A DNA stretch of 64,000 bases, from the NCBI RefSeq assembly GCF_021458635.1, contig NZ_JAIRDQ010000012.1:1-64000 (forward strand), read 5' to 3'. Made by a program: the position numbers and the translations under genes. Positions 54,020-62,495 of this stretch are shown piece after piece. The notes beneath the pieces are model-generated. The model made no database searches. It was given only the letters and a program-made list of their open reading frames with translations, and was not told the DNA's origin. The first letter of the stretch is position 1. Each line of letters opens with the position of its first letter. This DNA comes from Bradyrhizobium monzae (GTDB taxonomy: Bacteria > Pseudomonadota > Alphaproteobacteria > Rhizobiales > Xanthobacteraceae).

Positions 54020-54113
54020 CTGACGTGGCAGCGCTCTACGTCAGGTTTGCGGCCATCTAACAGCTCGGAGAATCCGGACTGCGGCCTTCGTCGTCGATCT
54101 GACGTGACGTCAG
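54020..54113. promoter_or_regulatory. Two dyads related to the MerR-type motif, without promoter boxes
   Basis: CTGACGT...ACGTCAG with an 11-base gap (54020-54044), and the perfect CTGACGTGACGTCAG (54099-54113), each followed by GTTTG. The second is the best dyad in the window but has no TAnnnT at the right distance. They lie upstream of the ParA-like operon and of the rightward gene at 54589. Confidence 0.4.
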
Positions 54114-54588
54114 GTTTGAACTCGGAACGCCAGGCACGTTCGGCGTCTATCGCGTATGGGCAATAGAGAGCCAACGGTGGGGCGTCACATGCCGCCTGCT
54201 CGCTTGCAGGCGAGGGGACCACGCAGAGATATCTTGGGCAAAACGAGAGCGGTCGCGAAAGCTAGACAAACTGGATCGGCGGCAGGACCAGCTTGGCCGA
54301 AGGAGGGCATCGTGCCTCGGTCGAATCAAGAGAGCGCCTTTCGACTGAAGTGTTACCTTGATGGACGTGTCGACGGCTTTACAGTTGAGCGACATTGCGC
54401 AGCCAAGTGTGCAGCATGAGCGTCGACATAAGCCGCCGCGGGGTTGTGAAATGAGCGCACATCATGCTAGGGCCGTCGCAAGGCTGGCGCCGCCGCAGGA
54501 CGGTTCGCTGTTTTGTCGGTCATAACTTGGCCGTCAATTCGCGAGATGACGTTTGCGGGCGGGCCAACAGCTGAAAGAAGGAAGAGGG

Positions 54589-54834
54589 GTGAGTCAGGCT
54601 GAAATGGATGTCGTCGAGCACATGCTCGCCTCGCTAACTACATGCGCGCTTCAGACCCGGGTTGCCCCCAGTAACGAACAGGTTGCGCATCATTTCGAGC
54701 TCGCCTGCAAGAGAGTTGGACTCCTTGTTACGCCGGCGTCTGCCATTCGAATCTTCAAGCGCCTCGCGCACGAGGTTCAGAAGGCAGAGTCGATTCTGGA
54801 ATTCGTCGGTCCTGATACCGGTGAGTTGCAATGA
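54589..54834 (+). CDS. Small protein of unknown function
   Basis: 81 residues from GTG 54589, with GAAGGAAGAGG upstream. Mainly helical (VVEHMLASLTTCALQTRVAP; AIRIFKRLAHEVQKAESILE), two Cys, no recognised domain. Good ribosome-binding site and no competing frame. The dyads at 54020-54113 lie about 475 bp upstream. Confidence 0.5.
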   Translation: MSQAEMDVVEHMLASLTTCALQTRVAPSNEQVAHHFELACKRVGLLVTPASAIRIFKRLAHEVQKAESILEFVGPDTGELQ

Positions 54835-55722
54835 GCAACCAATAGAGTTGTTGTGAGTTTGCGAGCGGAACCACTGTCCGTGCACGCAAAAGCCCTCGGC
54901 GTACGTCGGATGTAAACGGCGCCGAGGGTGTTGCTCGCAGGTCGCGCATTTGGATTGTGGCGCATTCCCGTTGGGCGCGAGGTAACGTTCCAGGATGACG
55001 CGATGCTGGTCCGCGGCACAATCCCCGTCGTCACACTTTCTGTATCTGGTGCAACGCAACCGGGCCTGTTGGCAGCAACCATTGCGACGTTTGGTCCGCC
55101 GCGTGACACACGATCGCGGCTTGATAAGCCCAATCGAGGAGTAGTGCCGCTTCAGATTGCCAGCGCGTCACGCCAAATTGTCGGAAACCGCGCAGGTCGG
55201 CGGCAGCTCGTTCCTCGTGCGATGAGCACCGGTCTATCGTACAGATCTTGAAGGTAGCGGCCATTCAGCCGCGTGTGTCGTCCAGCATCCAGTCAAGGCG
55301 AGCTGGCCGACGATCCGCAAGTCGACCAGCCAACGGCTGAGGATGCAGTGCCATCGAGTGGGAGCGCGATCGCTGATCGCAACCCAGAGCATTGGTGCTG
55401 GACCGGGATGTTCGATGGCTGTTGGCTGGAACTGAAACGGCGCCCGCTCTGGCGGTCGGCCGCGCTCAGCAGCTCTCGACCATACGCTTCGCCGCGCATG
55501 GGATTACAGGGGCGCCTCTTGTGCGCCTGCCTTGTGCCGCAGACAGGCTACGTATCTTGTTGTTGGCGGCAGCTTTGCTGACCTGCAAATGTCGCTTCTG
55601 TAGCAAAGCGCAGTGTCGCATTCGGACGAATGTCGGAGTTGCTTCGATCCTCCGACCCGCCGAATGACCGACGAGTGGCTCAACACACTGCTTTCAGACG
55701 TGAATTCATGACTGCCGGAAAT
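54835..55722. other. Intergenic stretch before the fixA fragment
   Basis: Short conflicting ORFs only. I looked for a perfect TGT-N10-ACA site within 150 bp of the sigma-54 promoter at 55723 and did not find one. Confidence 0.4.
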
Positions 55723-55738
55723 TGGTACGACACTTGCT
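55723..55738 (+). promoter_or_regulatory. Sigma-54 promoter duplicated from fixA
   Basis: TGGTACGACACTTGCT fits the -24/-12 consensus and differs from the fixA promoter at one base. The flanking sequence is also shared with fixA (AAAT before, GTCC after), showing common origin. Confidence 0.8.
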
Positions 55739-55773
55739 GTCCTAAGGGCAGCTCGGAAGTTCCGGAGTCCCGC

Positions 55774-55833
55774 ATGCACCGTTTCGTCTCGATGAAGCAA
55801 AGTTGCAACTGCGCGCGGGTCCGCGTCGGACGC
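55774..55833 (+). pseudogene. fixA 5' fragment
   Basis: ATG 55774 begins MHRFVSMKQSCNCARVRVG, aligning with FixA MHNVVCIKQVPDSAQIRV. The leader (GGAG before ATG) and the sigma-54 promoter align with those of the intact gene at 42734-42788. Similarity ends after about 20 codons, but the frame stays open to 56370 with unrelated low-quality sequence. A dead copy, yet with an apparently live promoter. Confidence 0.7.
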
Positions 55834-56448
55834 GCTGAGACGCTTGGTCATTGGCGCTTGAGATGGCATGCGGTTCTTGTGCGAGGTTCTCGTCTTCGGC
55901 AACGGCTATCTCGTGCGGCTCGCCGAGGGCGTCTTCACCAGCATCGAACAAAGAGAGCGGATGCGCTTTGCTCTACCGTGGATCCGGGTTGCGGAAACGC
56001 AAAAAGGCATCCCGAGGCTCCGCCACCGCTATGGCGCCTGCGATTGCACAACCGCACTCTTTTAGAAGTCGGTCATCCTCAACTCAGCGAGGAGCTCGCC
56101 GGCAGTCCGATAGCGGCCGCTCTCACTGTTCATGATAGCCGGCCCTGCGCGCTGCGACGAGCCGAATCGCAGCTGTCCACACGACAGTTAAGACGTGGCG
56201 GGCTTAATCCGTCGACACGCGTCCGCGGCCTTCTCGACTCGTCGCTGCTTCGAGGCGCCTATCCCTTCCGAGCGCGTTTCGGGAGAGCTTACCCGGCTCT
56301 GGAACTGCGTGCCGCAGCGCTCGGGCGCTCGCATTGCAAAGACGCGAAGCCCAACGGTGAAGGCGAGTGAACGACGCCCGCGCTCACCAAGCTCTGCGCG
56401 CAATGACGCAGTACGACTTTTGGGCCGTGGGGCCTCGTGAGGCGCTAC
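55834..56448 (+). other. Open but unassigned sequence downstream of the fixA fragment
   Basis: A frame fused to the fixA fragment continues to 56370, and another small frame (55868-56065) overlaps it. Neither has family features. The duplicated sigma-54 promoter would transcribe this region toward the luxR-type gene. Confidence 0.35.
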
Positions 56449-57174
56449 ATGGATCTTTTCAATTTCATCGAATGCGCCAAGGCAACTCACTCTATCAAGG
56501 TCTTATTCGACCTTCTCGTAAGCTGTGCGAGCGAGAAAGGCTTCAGTGAAGTCGCTTATGGAGCCCTCACTTTCGCGGAGGCATGTGGTCTGCCTGAATA
56601 TCTGCCCTCCGGGGTAACGGTAACCTTCCCGTCCGATTGGTGCGGCCGGTACGTTGAACGCAAGTACCGTGTCATCGATCCGGTGGTACGACGGGCGCCA
56701 ACGCTTTCGCGGCCGTTCCTGTGGGATCAACTTGCCAAAAAATGTCAATTGCAACCCAGCGAGCAGCGCGTACTCGCAGAAGCCAAAGAGGCAGGTCTGA
56801 AGCACGGTATGAGCGTGCCGTTGTACGGACCATTGGGCCAAGTGGCTCTGGCATCCTTTGCATCCCCGTTCGACGATGCTGATCCGCAGTGCCAGATGAG
56901 TCATCTCAACGTACTGGCCTGGCACTTCCACATTGCCCTTGCTGAAATCTCGCGGCCCTCCGCTAGCGGCTCAAATTGCGAAGTTGCACTGTCTGAGCGG
57001 GAAAAAGATTGCTTGCGATGGGTGGGAGAGGGCAAGTCCTCCTGGGAAATAGGCAAGATACTCGAGGTGAGCGAGAATACAGTCAACTTCCATCTCAAGA
57101 ACGCGATACGAAAGCTCGGGACTTCAAACCGGACCCACGGAATTGCAAAGGCCATTCGCCAAAACCTCATTTGA
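56449..57174 (+). CDS. Orphan LuxR-family quorum-sensing-type regulator
   Basis: 241 residues from ATG 56449 (GTGAGG upstream). The N-terminal autoinducer-binding domain spans about 15-160, with the conserved W/Y/D pattern (YVERKYRVIDPVVRRA; FLWDQLAKK). The C-terminal LuxR HTH reads LSEREKDCLRWVGEGKSSWE, then VSENTVNFHLKNAIRKLG. No luxI-type synthase gene is nearby. It may sense acyl- or aroyl-homoserine lactones made elsewhere. It lies 711 bp downstream of the duplicated sigma-54 promoter and could be under NifA/RpoN control. Confidence 0.9.
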   Translation: MDLFNFIECAKATHSIKVLFDLLVSCASEKGFSEVAYGALTFAEACGLPEYLPSGVTVTFPSDWCGRYVERKYRVIDPVVRRAPTLSRPFLWDQLAKKCQLQPSEQRVLAEAKEAGLKHGMSVPLYGPLGQVALASFASPFDDADPQCQMSHLNVLAWHFHIALAEISRPSASGSNCEVALSEREKDCLRWVGEGKSSWEIGKILEVSENTVNFHLKNAIRKLGTSNRTHGIAKAIRQNLI

Positions 57175-57451
57175 ATGCCCGGCCCGCCCCTGCACCGACA
57201 GTATCATTCGGTAAGGGACGACCGTCCTGCCCGCGATGTGCAACCGACCAGGTGGACATCGCCTTGAGCCGCACGTCGCCGTGGCGAGCGGTGCCCGTGG
57301 ACGGCCAATTTCGCAGCTTCGTTACCGCCAAGGAAGGGTTGAGCGGACGCCGAGTGTTTCAGCAAGCAGGGGCTTAGGTTCGCACGGGCAGTGACGGATC
57401 AGTCCTGATCGTGCCTGCGCAGACAAGGCTGGGCGGCGGTCCAAACCGTTG

Positions 57452-58630
57452 TCATTTCTGGGGTGGCGGCAAGGTCATTCCCGCGTTGGCCCAGCTACCA
57501 AATATCGGTCCTGACAGATCCTTCGGCAGACCGATCAGCACGCCAATGGGACCTGCGTGGCCGTGGCGATAAGCCATGACCACAGACCGATCATCGCTAG
57601 AGGTGAACTGGAATGTCCCGGTAAAATGTCGACTTCGCAACACCGCAATGTTTGTGCTCCGACACAATGGGCAGCTGGTTGGCGGAGGACCGGCGGCATC
57701 GCGGTCAGAAATCGGTGCAGTCGATTCGATCAACTCAGATCGCTTGGAGAAGTTGTCGAGTTCCCCTCGTTCGGGAGCGCTGATCGTACCGGCGTCGGCC
57801 TTCAAGTTGAGGTCATACATCCGATCGATCTCCGCGTCGCGCTGCTGACGCATCTGCATCGCCGCACAATGCGCAGCTTGTGATTGCTGTTGCTGCTCGG
57901 TGAGTTGGGCCAGCCGCAAGTTGTCGCCGTTATCCGCGGCTCGCTGAATCTCATCTGCCAGAAAGCCTTGACTGGCATGATAACGTCGATCCGCATCCTG
58001 GCGGCGCATCATCTCATCCAGCAGCTCGGGGGCGAGATCGTTCATCTGCCGGACTTTGCTCTCGCTAACGTACGTCTCGTTGCCTTGTGCATCAACATAG
58101 ATGAGGCTGGAATAGACCGGTGCCGCTTCAATCGTCCACACGGGAGGATACGGTCCGTCAACGAACCCGAATACTGTGTCATTTAAGGTCCCACCGCCCA
58201 CGTAATAGTGAGCCGGTGTCTCCCGATACTCGAGTTCGTGTTGCAGTGCTACGCCGTTCGAGCCACGATGATCGATGACGTCTTCAATGAACAGCACGCC
58301 AGGCGTACCTGGATGCGCGTCAATATATCTCTTGGCTTGTTCATAACGAAGAGTGCGACGCTGCGTTGTTTGTGGCGCGGGTCCATAAACGTCCGCCAGA
58401 AACGTGACGGTCGCGTCAATGGACCCCAGCTCCGCGGTATCAGTCGGAACCGGGGTTGGAGCCTCTGGCGTTTCAAATGGCTTCCATGCAGACATTGCTT
58501 GGGGCGATCGATCATCAGCCTCACCTGGCGCGGCATGTTCCTCCACCGCGGCAAGCAGGTGGGAATGTTGAGCACTGGCTTGAGCTTCAGCGAAAACAAG
58601 CATGCTACAAGCTACAAATATCTTACGCAT
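57452..58630 (-). CDS. Secreted protein of unknown function
   Basis: 392 residues from ATG 58630 (GGAGG upstream). Signal peptide MRKIFVACSMLVFAEAQASA. The middle has a folded domain (YVGGGTLNDTVFGFVDGPYP). A Gln-rich coiled segment (LAQLTEQQQQSQAAHCAAMQ) follows, then a CPLC-containing C-terminal domain. I recognise no family. It is monocistronic, between luxR and livK genes; the coiled region suggests multimerisation at the envelope. Confidence 0.7.
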   Translation of the reverse strand: MRKIFVACSMLVFAEAQASAQHSHLLAAVEEHAAPGEADDRSPQAMSAWKPFETPEAPTPVPTDTAELGSIDATVTFLADVYGPAPQTTQRRTLRYEQAKRYIDAHPGTPGVLFIEDVIDHRGSNGVALQHELEYRETPAHYYVGGGTLNDTVFGFVDGPYPPVWTIEAAPVYSSLIYVDAQGNETYVSESKVRQMNDLAPELLDEMMRRQDADRRYHASQGFLADEIQRAADNGDNLRLAQLTEQQQQSQAAHCAAMQMRQQRDAEIDRMYDLNLKADAGTISAPERGELDNFSKRSELIESTAPISDRDAAGPPPTSCPLCRSTNIAVLRSRHFTGTFQFTSSDDRSVVMAYRHGHAGPIGVLIGLPKDLSGPIFGSWANAGMTLPPPQK

Positions 58631-58839
58631 TGGAGAGCCTCCGTTTTGGTGTGGTGCGGCCCTGGTCAACAAGCGCGGAGAACCGCACCAGTTGACCAGC
58701 TGGCTCGACTAGTGAGAGTGCCGAGGAAGTCCTGTTACGGGGTGCGAAAGACACGAGCGTGCGCGCGTCCCCTTGACATGTGCATCAGGGTATCGAGCGG
58801 CTGAATGAACCCATCGAACCGTGATGAGTTGCGTTCAAT

Positions 58840-59943
58840 TCACTCGGCCTGTTCGACGATATTGTCTTGCCAACGGTAGACAATGAAGCCGGGAGCCGAA
58901 TTGTCGCCCTTGGCGTCGAACCGGACGGCACCGATCACCGTGTCAATTGGCTGCGAACGAAGCGCAGCTGCTACTTTCGGTGAATCAAAAGTGCCGGCGC
59001 GCTTTGCGGCCTTCGCCCATGCCTGCACAGCCGCATAGGCGTAAAGCGAATAACCTTCCGAAGACCGGTTGGAGGCCTTGAGACGTGCCACGACGCTCGC
59101 CGCCTCAGCATTCTTGGTGGGATCCGGCATAAAGGTGAACAGTGTTCCGTTTCCGGCTTTGCCCGCGATCATCGAAAAATCGTGGGTCATCAGAGGATCA
59201 TTGGCCATCACGGTCATACCTGCACCTGCTTCTGAGGCCTGGCGCACGATCAGCCCGATCTCATTGTAGTAGCCACCGATGTAAGCAAGTTTGATTCCGT
59301 CCGCTTTCATCCTCGAAACCAGGGCCATGTAATCCTTCTCCCCGGCCACGTAACTTTGTCGCTTCACATCCGATACCCCAACCTCCCGAAGATGAGCCGC
59401 GACGACATCGGCGATGCCTTTGCCAGCGGTGCTCCTGTCGTCAAGGACGGCAATCTTGGTGTTGGGAAAATGCCGTCGGATATATTCGGCCGCCACGACA
59501 CCCTGCTGGTCGTCGCGCCCACAGATACGAAACACGGATTTGATGCCACGCTCTGTGAGCGCGGGATTGGTGGATCCTGGCGATATCTGAATAAGTTGCG
59601 CCTCGTCGTAGACGTTGGAAGCCGGTATCGACGAGGAAGAACAAAAGTGGCCAACGACCAACTTGACCTGATCTGATGCAAGCCGATTGGCGACTACGAC
59701 CGCCTGCTTGGGATCGCACGCGTCGTCGGCGACGCTCAACGCGACCTTCGTTTCTGGAAGGAGGCCTGACGCATTCAAATCATCGACGGCGGCAGCAGCA
59801 CCGTCCCGCATCTGCGCTCCAAGCGCAGCATTGCTTCCAGTCATTGGTCCTGCCACAGCAATATTGACGTCGGCCGCAGATGCAACGGACATCAAAGCAA
59901 GGAGTGCAATAGCTGCGAGAGAAATGGCGCCATGGATTGACAT
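58840..59943 (-). CDS. LivK/BraC-type periplasmic amino-acid-binding protein
   Basis: 367 residues from ATG 59943 with a signal peptide (AISLAAIALLALMSVASA). Type 1 periplasmic-binding fold of the Leu/Ile/Val family: VNIAVAGPMTGSNAALGAQM, then QVKLVVGHFCSSSSIPASNV, ISPGSTNPALTERG and RICGRDDQQGVVAAEYI. No permease or ATPase genes accompany it, so it must borrow a transporter or act as a sensor. The ligand could be a branched-chain amino acid, an amide or an aromatic acid. A MerR-type promoter lies 323 bp upstream. Confidence 0.9.
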   Translation of the reverse strand: MSIHGAISLAAIALLALMSVASAADVNIAVAGPMTGSNAALGAQMRDGAAAAVDDLNASGLLPETKVALSVADDACDPKQAVVVANRLASDQVKLVVGHFCSSSSIPASNVYDEAQLIQISPGSTNPALTERGIKSVFRICGRDDQQGVVAAEYIRRHFPNTKIAVLDDRSTAGKGIADVVAAHLREVGVSDVKRQSYVAGEKDYMALVSRMKADGIKLAYIGGYYNEIGLIVRQASEAGAGMTVMANDPLMTHDFSMIAGKAGNGTLFTFMPDPTKNAEAASVVARLKASNRSSEGYSLYAYAAVQAWAKAAKRAGTFDSPKVAAALRSQPIDTVIGAVRFDAKGDNSAPGFIVYRWQDNIVEQAE

Positions 59944-60265
59944 TATGAGAGTCCATGCGGGCTTGAGTTTGTGGCTGGTTTTGCCTTGAAAAAGTTCTGC
60001 TGAGGCGTCGAACAATGACAGCCGTCGGACCGGCGGCCCTTGCTGTGAGCCGTTCTCCGCCCGGTGCTCGCGCGCGTGCCGTGGTAAGCGAAAGATGGGC
60101 CGAAGGATGCCCCAGAGATCCGTTCTTCCGGCAGGCACTCGGGCAGGGTCAGACGAAAGCTGGCTCGAACCGCACTCGCGGTCGGCGCAAACGCGCTGAT
60201 CAGACTCTGGTAGGGCCATAAAGATCCTTCATTGCTTGTCGAACGCCGAGAACGCAGCTTGTTCC

Positions 60266-60296
60266 ATCGTACAATCTGACGTTACGTCCGATTCAA
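60266..60296 (-). promoter_or_regulatory. MerR-type promoter motif, site G (livK-type gene)
   Basis: Leftward -35 TTGAAT (60296-60291), 19-bp spacer with dyad CGGACG-TAA-CGTCAG, and -10 TACGAT (60271-60266). The remainder of 59944-60468 has an ORF extension of the binding-protein frame but no other feature. Confidence 0.55.
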
Positions 60297-60468
60297 GCCT
60301 GTTCGAGAGACGCATCTCTCGATGTCGCGAGCGGTTCTCGTAGAAGGAGCGACAGCAACTAGGTTGATGAGGAGGCACGGAAGGAAGAGGCCGAGCCGGA
60401 AACGCAGCAGTCGCGACGTGCGGCCGCCAATCATTTAAATGAAGGACGCATCTGAGTCGGCGGCTGCG

Positions 60469-61179
60469 TCAGTGCCTGTCCTGCAATGCGGCCATTGCGA
60501 GATCAAGGTACTGCATCAGGCTGTGGTTCCAGCCGGCCAGGTTGCGCGGCGTGCTCAGTCGCGCAAGAACTTTCAGCATGGTTGAGGCCGCCGGGTCGGT
60601 CCCCGCAATTTCTGTGATGAGCGCGCGCGCCTTCAGCGCCACGGCAGCGGCCCGCTCGCTGCAAGGGTGCTCGCCACGATCGACACAATCGCGCAACTCA
60701 TCCCGGATCTTTCGCCAGCGCTCTTCTCGATCAGCGCCGAGCGCGCACGTGCATCGTGGAGTCTGGGGGCGCGCCTCAGCGCGCGAAGCTGCATTCAGAG
60801 CAGCAGGCAGCTCATGCATGCTGACTTGCGTGTCAGAGTCCGTCGTCATGTTACGCAAACGATCCCGCAACTGGGTCGTGCGCGTGACCTGAAGTTCAAT
60901 TTGCTCCAAATGCTTGCGCAGGAGGTCAGTAAGTGACGTCTTGCCTCCCATTGCCGTGCGAATATCATTCAGCGAAAAGCCGAGCTCGCGCAGCGCGCGA
61001 ATTTGCGACACCCGTTGAATGCTTTCGCGTTCGTACATTCGATGACCGCCGTCCGTGCGTTCGGACGCGCTGAGCAGACCCGTGTGCTCGTAGTGATGCA
61101 GCGTGCGTACCGTTACCCCGGTAGCCTCCGCAAGTTCTCCAATGCGCCAGCGACGCCTTCGTGGTGTAGCTTTGATCAT
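60469..61179 (-). CDS. nolA: NolA, MerR-family genotype-specific nodulation regulator
   Basis: 236 residues from ATG 61179 (TTG 61188 is in frame). N-terminal MerR winged helix: RWRIGELAEATGVTVRTLHH, YEHTGLLSASERT and GGHRMYERESIQRV, then the dimerisation helix and a C-terminal domain with CTCALGADREERWRKIRDEL. B. japonicum NolA controls nodulation genotype specificity and nodD2 expression and is made in several lengths from internal starts; in-frame internal ATGs (in NDIRTAMGG and RNMTTDS) would allow this. Its own promoter is MerR-type site H, with -10 only 16 bp before the ATG. Confidence 0.95.
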   Translation of the reverse strand: MIKATPRRRRWRIGELAEATGVTVRTLHHYEHTGLLSASERTDGGHRMYERESIQRVSQIRALRELGFSLNDIRTAMGGKTSLTDLLRKHLEQIELQVTRTTQLRDRLRNMTTDSDTQVSMHELPAALNAASRAEARPQTPRCTCALGADREERWRKIRDELRDCVDRGEHPCSERAAAVALKARALITEIAGTDPAASTMLKVLARLSTPRNLAGWNHSLMQYLDLAMAALQDRH

Positions 61180-61194
61180 GATGTTCAATTGGCA

Positions 61195-61225
61195 AGCCTA
61201 CAACCTGACGTCACGTGAGAATCAA
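61195..61225 (-). promoter_or_regulatory. MerR-type promoter motif, site H (nolA promoter)
   Basis: Leftward -35 TTGATT (61225-61220), a 19-bp spacer with dyad CTCACG-TGA-CGTCAG, and -10 TAGGCT (61200-61195). A 19-bp spacer with a centred dyad is what MerR-family activators need to twist, so autoregulation by NolA is the simplest reading. Confidence 0.7.
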
Positions 61226-61235
61226 GCTACTTGAA

Positions 61236-61508
61236 TTAGCTGGTTGGGCAGTCGTCCATTCTGGCGCAAGCAGGCTGGCTCTGCTCCGATCGCCGCTCAA
61301 CCGAGTGGGCAGATGGAAGGGCGTCGAGCAAGAGCATAAGGGACGCCAAGCCGGATTGGCTTGCTGCTGTACGCTCCAAAACAAGTTTGGCGATTGTGAT
61401 CCGGTTTTCAGGCGTTCGCATAGATGCCGGCAATGACGCGATGGCTTTATCAAAGATCGCGCCGAGGACCGTGAGATCTTCCGGATCGTAGACACCACTA
61501 TACTGCAC
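61236..61508 (-). CDS. Small conserved-type protein next to nolA
   Basis: About 90 residues from GTG 61508 (TTG 61511 possible). The sequence VQYSGVYDPEDLTVLGAIFD, then ASMRTPENRITIAKLVLERT looks like a small helical family frequent in Bradyrhizobium, where a short acidic N-terminus is followed by two helices. Function unknown. The gene is leftward and ends 11 bp before the nolA -35 box. Confidence 0.6.
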   Translation of the reverse strand: MQYSGVYDPEDLTVLGAIFDKAIASLPASMRTPENRITIAKLVLERTAASQSGLASLMLLLDALPSAHSVERRSEQSQPACARMDDCPTS

Positions 61509-61511
61509 CAA

Positions 61512-62495
61512 TGTTCGGCTCCCTGTTTGTGATCGTCAGCTGGCCGAGGCGCTTGACTGCGCCGTTGGGCGAAAAGACGACAGAGCGGCGCCGTTCAGCG
61601 AGGAAGGCGCGATACGCACTCAAGTGACGCGGTTGTGCAACAGCGACGGACTTGCCTTGCCTGAAATCCAGGCAGCCGATGCCAGACGAATCTGAACAAT
61701 CGAATGCTCTGCGGAATCCCCAGCTAACTGGTGCGCGAAACTGACGGCGAACTGTTCGGGTCAGCGCATCGCGGCGCCTGAACGATCACCGCGAGGCGCC
61801 GGCGGAGCGCGGTGATGGCAAGCGAGAACGACCGATGAGAACGGGAGGTTTGCGGCCTGTCATTGAGGGAGAGCGGGCGCTCTTTTGGGCCAAGGACTTT
61901 CGAACTATCATTCCGGTGCCCATGCGGATACCGGAGCCGGATGACCGGCTGATATCTGCGCGCTGGTGAGTTCAGGGGGGACACCGGCTGGCGCAGGCGC
62001 GAGGCGGCTTTCGCATGATCTGGAACGAGATCAACTTGAACGTCCGTGTAGCCCCTGGCGTGTTCGACATGTGAATCGGCCGCAAATTGCGCTTCGCCAG
62101 TCACACCAACTGATTCGCAATTTCGTCGTCGATCGACATCGATCAGCACTGTCAGAGACCAATGACATGTTGGCTCCATTCCTAGAGACGATCGCAAGCG
62201 ACACATTCCATGTCGATGAGAACGACGGGACTGCGCGGCTATCACCAAAGCGGGGCGTCGTCAAATTTTAGCGGCGACTGGGTGATGTTGACGCAACACA
62301 CTTGGCGCCGTCGGCAGCCCGAGTGTGTTGCGTCTGCGCAGCCCATCGCTCTCGGCTCGGCGTCATGCGCCGGCTCGGATGGCGGGCGCAACAGTTGAAC
62401 GCGAAGATGCAACAAGAGAACGTTTGGCTCCTTCTGTCGACGTTCACTAGCAGGTCGCTTTCAGTTCACATCTGAATTTTGCAATAGTGTTCCAT
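61512..62495. other. Region between nolA and nodD1 without a supported gene
   Basis: In B. japonicum a second nodD gene (nodD2) lies between nolA and nodD1. Here the 980 bp hold only conflicting ORFs, and no LysR signature is visible. A relic of an insertion element is possible but not demonstrable. Confidence 0.45.

Noticed and set aside
61724..62248. A leftward 174-codon ORF considered as a relic of nodD2.
   Set aside because: No LysR helix-turn-helix or NodD-like segment is visible in any frame of this stretch.
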